A DNA stretch of 64,000 nucleotides from Bifidobacterium samirii (GTDB lineage Bacteria; Actinomycetota; Actinomycetes; Actinomycetales; Bifidobacteriaceae). The DNA is taken from assembly GCF_003952945.1 (NCBI RefSeq), contig NZ_QXGK01000001.1:62001-126000 (forward strand), in the 5' to 3' direction. Below are positions 43,332 to 55,160 of this stretch, in pieces; within the stretch, counting starts at the first letter, position 1; each line of letters opens with the position of its first letter. A program made the translations under genes and the position numbers. Under the pieces are notes generated by a model that saw only the letters and a program-made list of their open reading frames with translations, did no database searches and was not told the DNA's origin.

Positions 43332-44255
43332 TCAGGCGGCGCGCGACGCGCGGGTGGCGCGCAGGGCGGTCATCGTGCTGCGCACGGCGAGGAACGCGAG
43401 CCACGCGGCGAACAGCAGCGAGCCGGCGCGCGGCGAGATCATGCCGGCCATCGTCGTGCCCAGCGGCGCGGTCAGGGCGGCGCAGCAGCCGACGATCAGG
43501 CCGCTTTTCAGGTGCACGATGCCGCGCCGCCAGTTCGCGACCGTGCCGCTGATCGCGCCGGGGAACATCACCAGCAGCGACGTGCCGCGGGCCATCAGGT
43601 CGCTCGCGCCGAGCACGAACGAGAGCGCCGGCATCATGATCGCGCCGCCGCCGATGCCGAGGATGCCCGCCAGCGACCCGGTCAGCACGCCCAGCGCGGC
43701 GAGGAACACGCCCGACCAGACGTGCAGCACGAGCACGCCGTCGCGCGGCGGCGTGAACGTGACCTGCTGGACGATCACGAACACGAGGAACACGACCCAC
43801 ACCCAGCGCAGCGTCACCTCCGACAGCCGTCCCAGCAGCATGCTGCCGATCTGGCTGCCGACGACGACGCCGGCGGCGAGCAGCAGCGCCGCCAGCCAGT
43901 TCACGTTGCCGCCCAGCGCATACGAGACGACGCCGGAGACGGACGTGGGCACGATCGCCGCCAGCGACGTCGCCGCCGCGTGGCGCTGGCTCAGACCCAG
44001 CCACACCAGCGCGGGCACGATGATCGTCCCGCCGCCGATGCCGAACAGGCCCGACAGGATGCCGCACGCCAGTCCGACCGCGACCAGCACGGCCACGCCG
44101 CGCGCGTCGAGCCGTTCGACCGCGCGTTCCGCCGACGCACGCTCGGCCGACGGCGATGCCGCTTCGTTCCGGCCGCCCATCCCGCCGTTCGATCCGTTCG
44201 ATTCGTTCGATTCGTTCGATTCGTGTTGTTCGCTACGCTTCTGCACAGCCGTCAC
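43332..44255 (-). CDS. TauE/SafE-family membrane permease
   Basis: About 307 residues if started at the GTG at 44255, which has GGGG upstream; the start is uncertain, with ATG at 44180 as the alternative. The two internally related halves each carry the family motif: GILSGLFGIGGGTIIVPAL and GSLAGILGIGGGAIMMPAL. About eight helices. It exports sulfite, sulfoacetate or related organic anions in characterised members. With the GTG start, the N-terminus contains a repeated Ser-Asn-Glu peptide encoded by 9-bp repeats. It is divergent from coaX. Confidence 0.85.
   Translation of the reverse strand: MTAVQKRSEQHESNESNESNGSNGGMGGRNEAASPSAERASAERAVERLDARGVAVLVAVGLACGILSGLFGIGGGTIIVPALVWLGLSQRHAAATSLAAIVPTSVSGVVSYALGGNVNWLAALLLAAGVVVGSQIGSMLLGRLSEVTLRWVWVVFLVFVIVQQVTFTPPRDGVLVLHVWSGVFLAALGVLTGSLAGILGIGGGAIMMPALSFVLGASDLMARGTSLLVMFPGAISGTVANWRRGIVHLKSGLIVGCCAALTAPLGTTMAGMISPRAGSLLFAAWLAFLAVRSTMTALRATRASRAA
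44191..44226. repeat. 9-bp tandem repeats at the TauE N-terminus
   Basis: Four units of GATTCGTTC (first GATCCGTTC, last GATTCGTGT). On the minus strand they encode repeated Asn-Glu-Ser. Expansion or loss would be frame-neutral. Confidence 0.75.
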
Positions 44256-44391
44256 CGTACCCCGGGTACTACACTGGTGCACGGCGTCGTCCGGCGGACG
44301 GACACGCCGCACCGCGGGCGCGCGGCCGCACCATGGTCGCCGCACGCCACGCGCATACGCTTATGGACACATGGACACAACGGAGGATCCC

Positions 44392-45159
44392 ATGCTCGTC
44401 GCGGTCGACATCGGCAACACCAACATCGTGCTCGGCTTTCTCGACGGCGACGACATCGTCGGCACGTACCGCATCACCACCCGTTCGGAGCACACGTCCG
44501 ACGAATACGGGGCGATGATCGGCCAGTTCCTCGCGTTCAGCGGATTCTCCCCCGCCGACGTGGACGACGTGATCATCGCGTCCGTCGTGCCGAAGGTGAT
44601 GCATTCGTTCCGCGCCAGCATCGTCAAGTTCCTCGGCGTCGACCCGATGATCGTCGGCCCGGGCGTGAGGACCGGCATCAACATCCGCATGGACGACCCC
44701 AAGTCGATGGGCGCCGACTGTCTGGCCGACTGCGCCGGCGCGTACGTCACGTACGGCGGGCCGCTGCTCGTCATCGACTTCGGCACGGCGACCACGTTCA
44801 ACTACGTCGATAGGACCGGCACGATCACCGCGGGCCTGATCACCACCGGCATCCGCACGGCCGCCGCCGCCCTGTGGGGGCAGACCGCGCAGCTGCCGGA
44901 GGTGGAGATCACGCGGCCGCGTTCGATCCTGGCGACCGGCACGAAGACCGCGATGCAGGCCGGCCTGTACTACAACTTCCTCGGCGGCATCGAACGCACG
45001 ATCGAACAGTTCCACGCCGAAATCGACGAGGACTTCACCGTCGTGGCGACCGGCGGCCTCGGCCGCGTGTTCGAGAACGACACGGACCTCATCGACGTGT
45101 ACGACCCGGACCTCATCTTCAAGGGCATGGCCGCGATCTACCGCCGCAACGCGCGCTGA
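44392..45159 (+). CDS. coaX: Type III pantothenate kinase
   Basis: 255 residues, CGGAGGATCCC before ATG at 44392. ASKHA-fold CoaX: N-terminal phosphate loop VAVDIGNTNIVLG, pantothenate-binding GADCLADCAGAYV, the second phosphate loop IDFGTATTFNYV, and VATGGLG. It catalyses the first step of CoA synthesis and is not inhibited by CoA in characterised members. It is convergent with the solute-binding protein gene across an R2 array. Confidence 0.96.
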   Translation: MLVAVDIGNTNIVLGFLDGDDIVGTYRITTRSEHTSDEYGAMIGQFLAFSGFSPADVDDVIIASVVPKVMHSFRASIVKFLGVDPMIVGPGVRTGINIRMDDPKSMGADCLADCAGAYVTYGGPLLVIDFGTATTFNYVDRTGTITAGLITTGIRTAAAALWGQTAQLPEVEITRPRSILATGTKTAMQAGLYYNFLGGIERTIEQFHAEIDEDFTVVATGGLGRVFENDTDLIDVYDPDLIFKGMAAIYRRNAR

Positions 45160-45212
45160 ACAAGGCGATACAGGCCCGACCGAGGGCAAGCCGCATCCTG
45201 GACGGCCCGTTT

Positions 45213-45387
45213 GCGTGACCGGAGTCCGAGCATACGACCCGTTCTCGGAGTCAGGTCACGCAAACCCGACCGATTGCGTGACCTGAGTCCGGCTATCAGG
45301 AATCTCCTCGGAACGAAGTCACCCAAACCCGGGCATCTCCGTAACCTGAGCCCGATTACCTGAAATCTTCTCGGACTCAGATCACGC
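45213..45387. repeat. R2 palindrome array, locus 2 (63-bp period)
   Basis: Units start at 45213, 45276 and 45339, exactly 63 bp apart. Left arms read GCGTGACCGGAGTCCGAG, GCGTGACCTGAGTCCGGC and CCGTAACCTGAGCCCGAT; right arms TCTCGGAGTCAGGTCACGC, GGAACGAAGTCACCC and TCGGACTCAGATCACGC. Units 2 and 3 are more decayed than those of locus 1. It lies between the convergent coaX and solute-binding protein genes and fills the gap. Confidence 0.9.
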
Positions 45388-45414
45388 AAGCCCGGCCGCT
45401 CCGCATAAGCCCAT

Positions 45415-46827
45415 CTACTCGATCGTGAAGCCCTGGTTGAAGCCGTACTCCTTGAGATCGGCCTGCCATGATTCGAGGCCGTCCATGAGCGTGATGCGCT
45501 TGCCGGGATGCTCCGGCAGGGTGAGCGCGTCGCCGTTGCGCTTCGTCTCGCCCGCCTCGATGCGGTCCTTGACGTCCTCGTAGTGCCGTTTGGCCGCCGA
45601 CCATTCGTACGCGTCGGTCACGGTCGAGGAGAAGTCGGAGCGCGCGTACACCTCGAACGGCAGGTACTCGTAGTCGGTGGACACGTATTCGGCGGCCTGG
45701 GAGAGCACCTTGTTGTACTGCTGCCCGCCGAAGTACGGCACGTCGATGCCGCGCGAGTCGCGCACGGTGGTGCGCTCCAGGAAGTCCTCGCTCGACAGGG
45801 TCGCATTGTCGGCGGGGAACGCGCCGCCGGCGACGCGTTCGGCGATGCCGTCCTCGCTGTGGCACACGTAGTCGACGAACCGCATCGCCGCGTCGGGCTT
45901 GCGCGTCGACTGGAGCACGGTGAGAGCCGATCCGCCGTTCTCGGCGTTGGCGGGTTCGCCGTCGGCGGTGGGGATCTGCGCGACCCGCCACAGTCCGGCG
46001 CCGCCGGGCACGTCGGCGAGCAGCAGCGACGGCATCCACGCGCCGGCGAACACGGAGGCGATCTGCCCGCTGCCGACCTGCTTCTTCCAGCTGTGCGACC
46101 AGGTGGCGGCGCTCGTGTCGACGAGGCCCTCGTCGATCATGCGCTGCCAGAATTCGGTGAACGTGCGGGTGCCCTCGTCATGGTCGAGGTCGATGGTGAC
46201 GGTCTTGCCGTCGTCGGACGTGTGGAAGGGGCGGCCGCCGGCGAGCCAGATCATCGCCGCGTAGAAGCTGGCGTCGCCCGCGTCGGAGGTGATGTACACG
46301 CCGATCTTCTTGAGTTTCCTGGCCGCCTCGTAGTAGTCGTCCCACGTGCGGATCGTGCTCGCGTCGACGCCGGCCTGGTCGAACACGTCCTTGTTGTAGA
46401 AGAACGCCATCGGTCCGGAGTCCATCGGCAGGCCGTAGACGCGGTCGGCGAGCTGCACCGACGACCAGGTGCCGGGCGTGTAGTACCCGTCGTAGCCGGC
46501 GACGCGGTCGGTGATGTCGAGCAGCTGGCCGGACACGGCGTACTGCGGCAGCGCGAAGTATTCGATCTGGGCGACGTCGGGCAGGCCGTAGCCGTCCTGG
46601 ATGGCGGCGTTGAGGTTGGAGTAGCCGCTGGTGTCGCGTACGGTGACGCGGATGTCGGGATTGTCGGCTTCGAAGGCGCGGGCGAGCGCCGTCATGCTCG
46701 GCTCCCATGACCAGACGACGATTTCGGTGCGCGGGTCGCTGGCGCATGCGCCGGTGAGGGTGACGGCGGCCGTGGTGAGGATCGTCAGGATCGCGGTGAT
46801 GATGCGCTTCGTCCCGCCGATTGCCAT
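45415..46827 (-). CDS. Sugar ABC transporter solute-binding lipoprotein (orphan)
   Basis: 470 residues, AAGGAGCGG upstream of ATG. Lipoprotein signal: basic TKR, hydrophobic helix, lipobox LTGAC with lipidation at Cys28. The mature part is a class I/MalE-type binding protein (EIVVWSWEPSMTALARAF; YGLPMDSGPMAFFYNKDVF; FAGAWMPSLLLAD). It would deliver an oligosaccharide to a membrane permease, but no MalF/MalG-type permease genes are in the window. It follows the GH42 gene on the same strand after a hairpin. Confidence 0.92.
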   Translation of the reverse strand: MAIGGTKRIITAILTILTTAAVTLTGACASDPRTEIVVWSWEPSMTALARAFEADNPDIRVTVRDTSGYSNLNAAIQDGYGLPDVAQIEYFALPQYAVSGQLLDITDRVAGYDGYYTPGTWSSVQLADRVYGLPMDSGPMAFFYNKDVFDQAGVDASTIRTWDDYYEAARKLKKIGVYITSDAGDASFYAAMIWLAGGRPFHTSDDGKTVTIDLDHDEGTRTFTEFWQRMIDEGLVDTSAATWSHSWKKQVGSGQIASVFAGAWMPSLLLADVPGGAGLWRVAQIPTADGEPANAENGGSALTVLQSTRKPDAAMRFVDYVCHSEDGIAERVAGGAFPADNATLSSEDFLERTTVRDSRGIDVPYFGGQQYNKVLSQAAEYVSTDYEYLPFEVYARSDFSSTVTDAYEWSAAKRHYEDVKDRIEAGETKRNGDALTLPEHPGKRITLMDGLESWQADLKEYGFNQGFTIE

Positions 46828-46961
46828 GCTGCCGCTCCTTGCCGTGCCGGTTCGTCGATGCGGCGGCGTCGATCCGCCGCCGTATCGAGTCTACCGTCCC
46901 GTCCTCCCGGATGCCCGATGCCCGGATTCCCCGATTCCCGGATGACGTCCGGATGCGTCGG

Positions 46962-46987
46962 GGCCGCCTCCGTTGCGGGAGGCGGCC
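46962..46987 (-). terminator. Hairpin after the GH42 gene
   Basis: Stem GGCCGCCTCC / GGAGGCGGCC with a 6-base loop, 8 bp beyond the GH42 stop. It separates GH42 from the solute-binding protein gene and may give partial termination. Confidence 0.65.
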
Positions 46988-46994
46988 GGTCTGC

Positions 46995-49245
<2,251 letters not shown>

Positions 49246-49271
49246 AAGCGAAACGACGCAAGGAGGCGGAC

Positions 49272-50354
49272 ATGGGCGGATCCATCAACGGCGGACCTAC
49301 GGGAGACACGGCGGCGGACCGGCCGGCGGCGGCCGGCCGCGCGACGACCGTGTCGATGCAGGACGTCGCGCGCGAGGCCGGCGTCTCCCCGCAGACCGTC
49401 TCGCGCGTCGCCAACGGCAGCGACGCGGTGCGCCCCGAGACGCGCCTGCGCGTCGAGCAGGCGATGGAGAGGCTCGGCTACCGGCCCAACTACGCCGCCC
49501 GCGCGCTCAAGCGCGGACGCTTCCGCGCCGTGGGCGTCGTCCTGTTCGACATGGCCCGGTTCGGCAACGCGCGCATCCTCGCCGGCATCACCGCCGCCGC
49601 CAACGACGAAGGCTACGCGACCACGATCCACACGATCGGCAAGGGACGGCGCCACACGCTGCAATCCATCATCGAACGGATGAAGCAGCTGCCGGTCGAC
49701 GGCGTCATCGTCGTGCTCGAGGAGCCGATCGACGACATGGACGACTTCACGCCGCCCGCCGACCTGCCCGTCGTGCTCGTCAATGAGCGCCCATCCGACG
49801 GCTGCCCCACCGTCGACGCCGACCAGTACGGCTGTTCGACGGCGCTCGTCGACTATCTGCTCGCCAAGGGGCACCGCACCGTCTACCACATCGCCGGCCC
49901 GGCCGCGTCGCGGGCCGCGGAGAGCCGCGCCCGCGGCTGGCGGGACGCGCTGCATCAGGCCGGCGCACCCGTCCCACCCACCTACATCGGCGACTGGGGC
50001 GCCGACAGCGGCTATCAGGCCGGTCTTGCGCTGGCGCACGAACGCGACTGCACCGCCGTGTACGCGGCGAACGACCAGATGGCGTACGGCGCGATCCTCG
50101 GTCTGCGCGCGGCGGGCCGTCGCGTCCCGGAGGATGTGAGCGTCGTCGGCGTCGACGATTCGCTGGTCGGCATGGTGCCGCGGCTGGAACTGACCACGAT
50201 GCGCATGCCGTTCGCCGAGATCGGCCGGCGCGCCTTCTCGATGGTGCTGCGCCGCTGCGAGGGCGAGCCGGTGCCGGTCGGCGTCAAGACCGTCGTGCCC
50301 ACCGAACTGGTCGAACGCTCGTCGGTGCGCGATCTGGCCGCCGGCGCGGTCTGA
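49272..50354 (+). CDS. LacI-family transcriptional regulator
   Basis: 360 residues, AGGAGG 6 bases before ATG. The N-terminal HTH is VSMQDVAREAGVSPQTVSRV with the hinge helix NYAARALKRGR. A periplasmic-binding-protein-like effector domain follows (AVGVVLFDMARFGNARILAG; VYHIAGPAASRAAESRARGW; VYAANDQMAYGAILGL; VDDSLVG). A short Gly/Ala-rich lead precedes the HTH. It probably represses the divergent GH42 gene until a galactoside binds. Confidence 0.95.
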   Translation: MGGSINGGPTGDTAADRPAAAGRATTVSMQDVAREAGVSPQTVSRVANGSDAVRPETRLRVEQAMERLGYRPNYAARALKRGRFRAVGVVLFDMARFGNARILAGITAAANDEGYATTIHTIGKGRRHTLQSIIERMKQLPVDGVIVVLEEPIDDMDDFTPPADLPVVLVNERPSDGCPTVDADQYGCSTALVDYLLAKGHRTVYHIAGPAASRAAESRARGWRDALHQAGAPVPPTYIGDWGADSGYQAGLALAHERDCTAVYAANDQMAYGAILGLRAAGRRVPEDVSVVGVDDSLVGMVPRLELTTMRMPFAEIGRRAFSMVLRRCEGEPVPVGVKTVVPTELVERSSVRDLAAGAV

Positions 50355-50360
50355 CCTTCC

Positions 50361-50395
50361 GACCGGCGGCGGCCGGCCGGATGCCGCCGCCGGTC
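50361..50395. terminator. Bidirectional terminator, lacI / pseudouridine synthase
   Basis: Perfect 13-bp stem GACCGGCGGCGGC / GCCGCCGCCGGTC with a 9-base loop between convergent genes. Its right arm overlaps the first bases of the pseudouridine synthase stop codon (50394-50396). Confidence 0.75.
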
Positions 50396-51170
50396 AGGCG
50401 CCGCCCAGCGGGATGCGCGAGACGAACTCGCGTTCCTCGCCGCTCACCGGGTCGGTGAACGCGAGCCGGCGGGCGACGAGTTCCAGCGGCCGGGAGAAGT
50501 CGTCGTAGGCGCGCGTCTCGATGCGCGGGTACAGGTCGTCGCCGACGATCGGCAGGCCGAGCGCGTTCATGTGCACGCGCAGCTGGTGCGTCTTGCCGGT
50601 GCGCGGGTGCAGCGTGTACGCGCGCACGCGGCCGGCCGTGCGCGCGGGGCCGGCTCCGTCGGCGACGGCCGCATGTCCGCCGCCGGCCGACCACTCCCCC
50701 AGTTCGATCGTCGTCTCGGCGTTCACCTCGCCCGGCTCCTCGTACGCCTGCAGGATGCCGCGCCGTTTGACGATGCGCGAGCGCCGTCGCAGCGGGAACG
50801 TGCGCGGCGCCTCCAGACGTTCGACGGTCCCGTATCGCGGCAGCGTGGCCGGGGCGGCCGGGGCGAGGCATTCGTAGACCTTGCCGGTGCGGCGTTCCTG
50901 GAACATCGTCTGATAGGCGCCGCGCAGCGCGCGGTCGCGTACGAACACGACGATGCCGGCGGTCATGCGGTCGAGCCGGTGGGCGGGGACGATCGAGTCG
51001 TCGCCGTACGCCTCGCGCAGGCGGATGAGCGCCGTCTCGCGGTACCACATGCCGCGCGGCGTGGTCGCGAGGAAGTGCGGCTTGTCGACGACGATGATGC
51101 CCGCGTCCTCGTAGATCACGTCGAGGTCGAACGGGATGCGCGGCTCGTCGGTCACATACCGGTGCATCAT
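50394..51170 (-). CDS. RluA-family pseudouridine synthase
   Basis: 258 residues. Starts IYEDAGIIVVDKPHFLAT. The catalytic Asp lies in PAHRLDRMTAGIVVF (motif II HRLDxxTxG). The RNA-binding TLHPRTGKTHQLRVHM and GDDLYP are typical of RluA/RluC/RluD. No S4 domain. The target may be 23S rRNA or tRNA and cannot be assigned. The ATG at 51170 overlaps the glmS stop (ATGATG), so it is coupled to glmS. Confidence 0.93.
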   Translation of the reverse strand: MMHRYVTDEPRIPFDLDVIYEDAGIIVVDKPHFLATTPRGMWYRETALIRLREAYGDDSIVPAHRLDRMTAGIVVFVRDRALRGAYQTMFQERRTGKVYECLAPAAPATLPRYGTVERLEAPRTFPLRRRSRIVKRRGILQAYEEPGEVNAETTIELGEWSAGGGHAAVADGAGPARTAGRVRAYTLHPRTGKTHQLRVHMNALGLPIVGDDLYPRIETRAYDDFSRPLELVARRLAFTDPVSGEEREFVSRIPLGGA

Positions 51171-53059
51171 TCGACCGTGACGGACTTGGCGAGGTTGCGC
51201 GGCTTGTCGACGTCGTAGCCCTTGAGCTTGGCCATGTCCATCGCGAACAGCTGCAGCGGCACCACGTCGACGAGCGGGCTGAGCAGCGTGGGGCACTTGG
51301 GGCGCCAGAACACGATGTCGGCGTAGCGCTGCGCGTCGCGGTCGCCCTCCTCGGCCACGGCGATGATGAACGCGCCGCGCGCCTTGACCTCCTCGATGCC
51401 GGAGACGACCTTGGCGTGCAGCACGTCGCGGCCGCGTTCGGGCGGCACGATGAACACGACCGGCTCGCCTTCGTCGACGAGCGCGATGGGGCCGTGCTTG
51501 AGCTCGCCGGCGGCGAAGCCTTCGGTGAACGTGTAGGCGATCTCCTTGAGCTTGAGCGCGCCCTCCATCGCGACCGGGTAGCCGACGTGGCGTCCGAGGA
51601 ACAGCACGGAGCGCGCGTCGGCCATCTGCGCGGCGGCGGCGTGCACGGTCTTGGTCTGCGTGTCGAGGATCCACTGGATCTTGGCGGGCATGGCCTTGAG
51701 CGCGTCGAGCGTGGTCTGGATCTCGTCGCGGTACATGGTGCCCTTGACCTGCGCGAGGTACAGGCCGAGCACGTAGGCGGCGGTGATCTGCGCGACGAAC
51801 GCCTTGGTGGAGGCGACGGCGACCTCGGGGCCGGCGTGCGTGTAGAGCACGGCGTCGGATTCGCGCGGGATGGACGCGCCCTGCGCGTTGCAGATCGCCA
51901 GCACCTTGGAGCCCTGTTCGCGCGCGTGGCGCAGCGCCATGAGCGTGTCCATCGTCTCGCCGGACTGGGAGATGGCCACGACGAGCGTGCGCGGCGTGAG
52001 GATCGGGTCGCGGTAGCGGAATTCGTGCGCGAGTTCGACTTCGACGGGGATGCGCACCCAGTGTTCGATCGCGTAGCGGGCGACCTGGCCGGCGTAGGCG
52101 GCGGTGCCGCATGCGATGACGATGATCTTGTCGATGGCCTTGAAGTCGTGCTCCTCGATGCGCACCTCGTCGAGGTTGATGTCGCCGTGCGCGTCGAGCC
52201 GGCCGAGGAGCGTGCGCTGGACGGCGGCCGGGTCCTCGTGGATCTCCTTGTCCATGAACGACTCCCAGCCGCCCTTCTCGGCGGCGGACGCGTCCCAGTC
52301 GATCGTGTACGTCGTGGGGTTCTCGACGGGGTTGCCGTAGAAGTCGGTGACGGTGACGCCGTCGGCGGAGACGCACACGGCCTGGTCCTGGTCGACTTCG
52401 AGCGCGCGCTTGGTGTAGGCGACGAATGCGGCGACGTCGGAGCCGAGGAAGTTCTCCCCGTCGCCGAGGCCCACGACGAGCGGCGAGTCGTGGCGGGCGC
52501 CGACGACGATGCCGGGCTGGCGGCAGTCGGTCGCCAGGATCGTGAACGCGCCTTCGAGCATGCGGGCGAGCCGGCGGACGGCCTTGAACAGGTCGGGCGC
52601 GCCTTCCTCGGCGATGATCGCGTCGACGATCTTGCCGAGCAGCTTGGCGGCGACCTCCGTGTCGGTGGCGGACGAGAAGCGGTAGCCTTCCGCCTGCAGG
52701 TCGAGGCGCAGCTGGGAGGCGTTCTCGATGATGCCGTTGTGGATGATCGCGACCTTGCCGTCGCGGCTGGTGTGCGGGTGCGAGTTGACGTCGCTGGGCA
52801 CGCCGTTGGTGGCCCAGCGCGTGTGGCCGATGCCGACGGTCGCGGCCGGCATGGGCCGGCGTTCGACGCTGTCGACGAGGTTGGCGAGGCGGCCGGCCTT
52901 CTTGCGCACCTCGACATGGTCCATGCCGGGGGCGCTCAGCGCCACGCCGGCCGAGTCGTAGCCGCGGTATTCGAGGCGCGCCAGTCCCTGGAGGCACACT
53001 TCGAGCGGCTTGCCGCATGCGGCGTCGATGTTTCCTGCATATCCTACGATTCCACACAT
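51167..53059 (-). CDS. glmS: Glutamine-fructose-6-phosphate aminotransferase
   Basis: 630 residues. Cys2 nucleophile in MCGIVGYAGN; the N-terminal glutaminase domain continues with GHTRWATNGVPSDVNSHPH. Two SIS domains follow: ACGTAAYAGQ with SQSGETMDT, and FLGRHVGYPVAMEGALKLKE with FAAGELKHGPIALV. The C-terminus is AKSVTVE. It makes glucosamine-6-phosphate for peptidoglycan. No glmS ribozyme-like structure is evident upstream, as expected outside Firmicutes. Confidence 0.97.
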   Translation of the reverse strand: MCGIVGYAGNIDAACGKPLEVCLQGLARLEYRGYDSAGVALSAPGMDHVEVRKKAGRLANLVDSVERRPMPAATVGIGHTRWATNGVPSDVNSHPHTSRDGKVAIIHNGIIENASQLRLDLQAEGYRFSSATDTEVAAKLLGKIVDAIIAEEGAPDLFKAVRRLARMLEGAFTILATDCRQPGIVVGARHDSPLVVGLGDGENFLGSDVAAFVAYTKRALEVDQDQAVCVSADGVTVTDFYGNPVENPTTYTIDWDASAAEKGGWESFMDKEIHEDPAAVQRTLLGRLDAHGDINLDEVRIEEHDFKAIDKIIVIACGTAAYAGQVARYAIEHWVRIPVEVELAHEFRYRDPILTPRTLVVAISQSGETMDTLMALRHAREQGSKVLAICNAQGASIPRESDAVLYTHAGPEVAVASTKAFVAQITAAYVLGLYLAQVKGTMYRDEIQTTLDALKAMPAKIQWILDTQTKTVHAAAAQMADARSVLFLGRHVGYPVAMEGALKLKEIAYTFTEGFAAGELKHGPIALVDEGEPVVFIVPPERGRDVLHAKVVSGIEEVKARGAFIIAVAEEGDRDAQRYADIVFWRPKCPTLLSPLVDVVPLQLFAMDMAKLKGYDVDKPRNLAKSVTVE

Positions 53060-53151
53060 GGTTCACCAGAATAACGGAACCGCACGGCCCCGCCCCGGTG
53101 CAACCCGCCGCCTTCGCAGGATTGCCGCATTGCGGAGCCGCCCGCATATGC

Positions 53152-53206
53152 GGATCCCGCCGCGGAGTCCCCGATCCGTTCCGATCGGGGGTTCCGTGGC
53201 GGGATT
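53152..53206 (-). terminator. Terminator of the amino-acid ABC operon
   Basis: Compound hairpin: outer arms GGATCCCGCC / GGCGGGATTC, inner arms CCCCGATC / GATCGGGG. It lies between the ATPase stop (53236) and the glmS start (53059). The rest of the 176-bp gap shows no other feature. Confidence 0.7.
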
Positions 53207-53235
53207 CGCGTAAGGGAGAGGACGCGGGAGACCCC

Positions 53236-54099
53236 TTACAGCACGTGCTGGAGGAAGTCCTTGAAGCGCGGCTCGGTGGGGTTGTCGATGATCTCGGGGC
53301 CGCCCTTCTCGACGACGACGCCGTCGGCCATGAACACGATCTGGTCGGCGACCTCGCGGGCGAAGCCGATCTCGTGCGTCACGACGATCATCGTCATGCC
53401 CTCATCCGCGAGCGAGCGCATGACGTTCAGCACCTCGCCCACGAGTTCGGGGTCGAGCGCGGAGGTCGGCTCGTCGAACAGCATGATGTCGGGCTTCATC
53501 GCCAGGGCGCGGGCGATGGCGACGCGCTGCTGCTGGCCGCCGGAGAGCTCGGCCGGATAGTGGCCGGCGCGCTCGCCCAGTCCCACGCGTTCCAGTTCGG
53601 CCATCGCGAGTTCGCGCGCCTCGGCCTTCTTCATGCCCTTGACGTGGATGGGCGCCTCCATCACGTTCTCGAGCGCGGTCATGTGCGGGAACAGGTTGAA
53701 GCGCTGGAACACCATGCCGAGCTTGGCGCGCTGGGCGGCGATCTCGCGGTCGTCGAGCGTCTGGAGCATGTCGCGGCCGTTCTTCGTGACGTGCCTGTAG
53801 CCGATGAGCTCGCCGTCGACCTCGATGGAGCCGCCGGTGAGCGTCTCCAGCTGGTTGATGAGGCGCAGGAACGTGGATTTGCCCGAGCCGGAGGGGCCGA
53901 GCATGACGGTGACGGTGCCGGGGGCGACGGTCAGGTCGACGCCCTTGAGCACGTGCAGCGACCCGTAGGCCTTGTGGACCTGCACGGCCCTGACGGCCGG
54001 CGTGGCGGCTGTGGCCGCGGCTGCGGCGGTGGCGGTGGTGTTCATGACGGTGCCCTCCCCGGAATGCGGTGCCGATGCGTTGGTGTGGCCGGTGCTCAT
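53236..54099 (-). CDS. Polar amino acid ABC transporter ATP-binding protein
   Basis: 287 residues from ATG at 54099, overlapping the permease stop by 4 bases; ATG at 54045 with GGGGAGGG upstream is a strong alternative. Walker [11 protein letters not shown]-loop MVFQRFNLF, signature LSGGQQQR, Walker [15 protein letters not shown], His switch VTHEIGFA. This is the GlnQ/HisP family. It works with the permease and binding protein genes directly upstream. Confidence 0.95.
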   Translation of the reverse strand: MSTGHTNASAPHSGEGTVMNTTATAAAAATAATPAVRAVQVHKAYGSLHVLKGVDLTVAPGTVTVMLGPSGSGKSTFLRLINQLETLTGGSIEVDGELIGYRHVTKNGRDMLQTLDDREIAAQRAKLGMVFQRFNLFPHMTALENVMEAPIHVKGMKKAEARELAMAELERVGLGERAGHYPAELSGGQQQRVAIARALAMKPDIMLFDEPTSALDPELVGEVLNVMRSLADEGMTMIVVTHEIGFAREVADQIVFMADGVVVEKGGPEIIDNPTEPRFKDFLQHVL

Positions 54100-55079
54100 G
54101 CGGTCATCCCGTTGAACGTGGCCGCGTTGAGCTTGTTGATGTCGTCCTTGGGTTCGCCGTCGGTCTTGCCCGGCAGCGGCGGCTGCTTGCCGCGCGAGCC
54201 GGTGGGGCGCGCGTCGAAGCCCTTGCCGAAATGCTTTTCGAGGCGCGACTGGACGACCATGAGGATCGACGTGATGAGCAGGTACCAGAAGCAGGCCACG
54301 ATGAGCAGCGGGATCGGCTTGTAGATGCGGCTGGCGATCGCGTTGGTGGCGAACTGGAGCTCCAGCGTGAACGGGACGGCGGTGACGAGCGACGTGGTCT
54401 TGAGCATGCCGATCGTCTCGTTGCCGGTGGGCGGGATGATGATGCGCATGGCCTGCGGCAGGACGATGCGGCGCATGATGAGCGAGCGCTTCATGCCGAG
54501 CGCCTGTGCGGCCTCGGTCTGGCCCGGGTCGACCGCTTCGAGGCCGGCGCGCACGATCTCGGACAGGTAGGCGGCCTCGTTGAGCGCCAGGCCGATCCAT
54601 GCGGCGTTGAACGCGGTGATGACGGTGGTCGAGTCGACGCTCCAGAATTCGATGGACGTGAACGGGATGCCCAGGCCGATGCGCGGGATGAGCACGGCGA
54701 ACAGGCCCCAGAACACGAGCTGCGTGTAGACGGGGGTGCCGCGGAAGAACCAGATGAAGAACCAGCTGACGGCGCGCAGCACCGGGTTGATGGACTTGCG
54801 CATGATCGCGAGGATCACGGCGAGCACGATCGCCACGACCATGGAGATGACGGTCAGTTCGAGCGTGTAGCGGATGCCTTCGAGCACGTTCTCGTTGAAC
54901 AGGTACTTCCACACCACGTCCCATTCGAAACGCGGGTTGGTGACCAGGCCCTGCACGAGCATCGCGGCGAGCAGGAGCACGATCACGGCGGCCACGATGG
55001 GGCCGGGCCGGCGTACGGGCAGCGCCTCGATGCGGTTCGGGATGTCCAGTCCGTCGCCGTCGGCTTGTTTCTTCGCCAT
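54096..55079 (-). CDS. Polar amino acid ABC transporter permease
   Basis: 327 residues. Five or six helices; the family EAA loop is [25 protein letters not shown] (given here as [10 protein letters not shown], then RRIVLPQ). The GlnP/HisM signature RGTPVYTQL is present. The N- and C-termini are hydrophilic extensions. One permease gene, so the transporter is probably a homodimer in the membrane. Confidence 0.95.
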   Translation of the reverse strand: MAKKQADGDGLDIPNRIEALPVRRPGPIVAAVIVLLLAAMLVQGLVTNPRFEWDVVWKYLFNENVLEGIRYTLELTVISMVVAIVLAVILAIMRKSINPVLRAVSWFFIWFFRGTPVYTQLVFWGLFAVLIPRIGLGIPFTSIEFWSVDSTTVITAFNAAWIGLALNEAAYLSEIVRAGLEAVDPGQTEAAQALGMKRSLIMRRIVLPQAMRIIIPPTGNETIGMLKTTSLVTAVPFTLELQFATNAIASRIYKPIPLLIVACFWYLLITSILMVVQSRLEKHFGKGFDARPTGSRGKQPPLPGKTDGEPKDDINKLNAATFNGMTA

Positions 55080-55103
55080 GTGTCTTCCTTTTCTGCAATG
55101 CGT

Positions 55104-55142
55104 GCGCCGCCGGCGTCCCGTGTTCGGGAGGCCGACGGCGCC
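55104..55142 (-). other. Hairpin between binding-protein and permease genes
   Basis: GC-rich arms (GCGCCGCCGGC and GCCGACGGCGCC) around a short loop in the 81-bp gap. Such structures often reduce downstream expression or stabilise the binding-protein mRNA; the function here is inference. Confidence 0.4.
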
Positions 55143-55160
55143 GCGCGGATGGGGATCGGG

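Noticed and set aside
51167-53235. glmS ribozyme or amino-sugar riboswitch upstream of glmS
   Set aside because: The 176-bp leader contains only the hairpin of the neighbouring operon and no recognisable ribozyme core.
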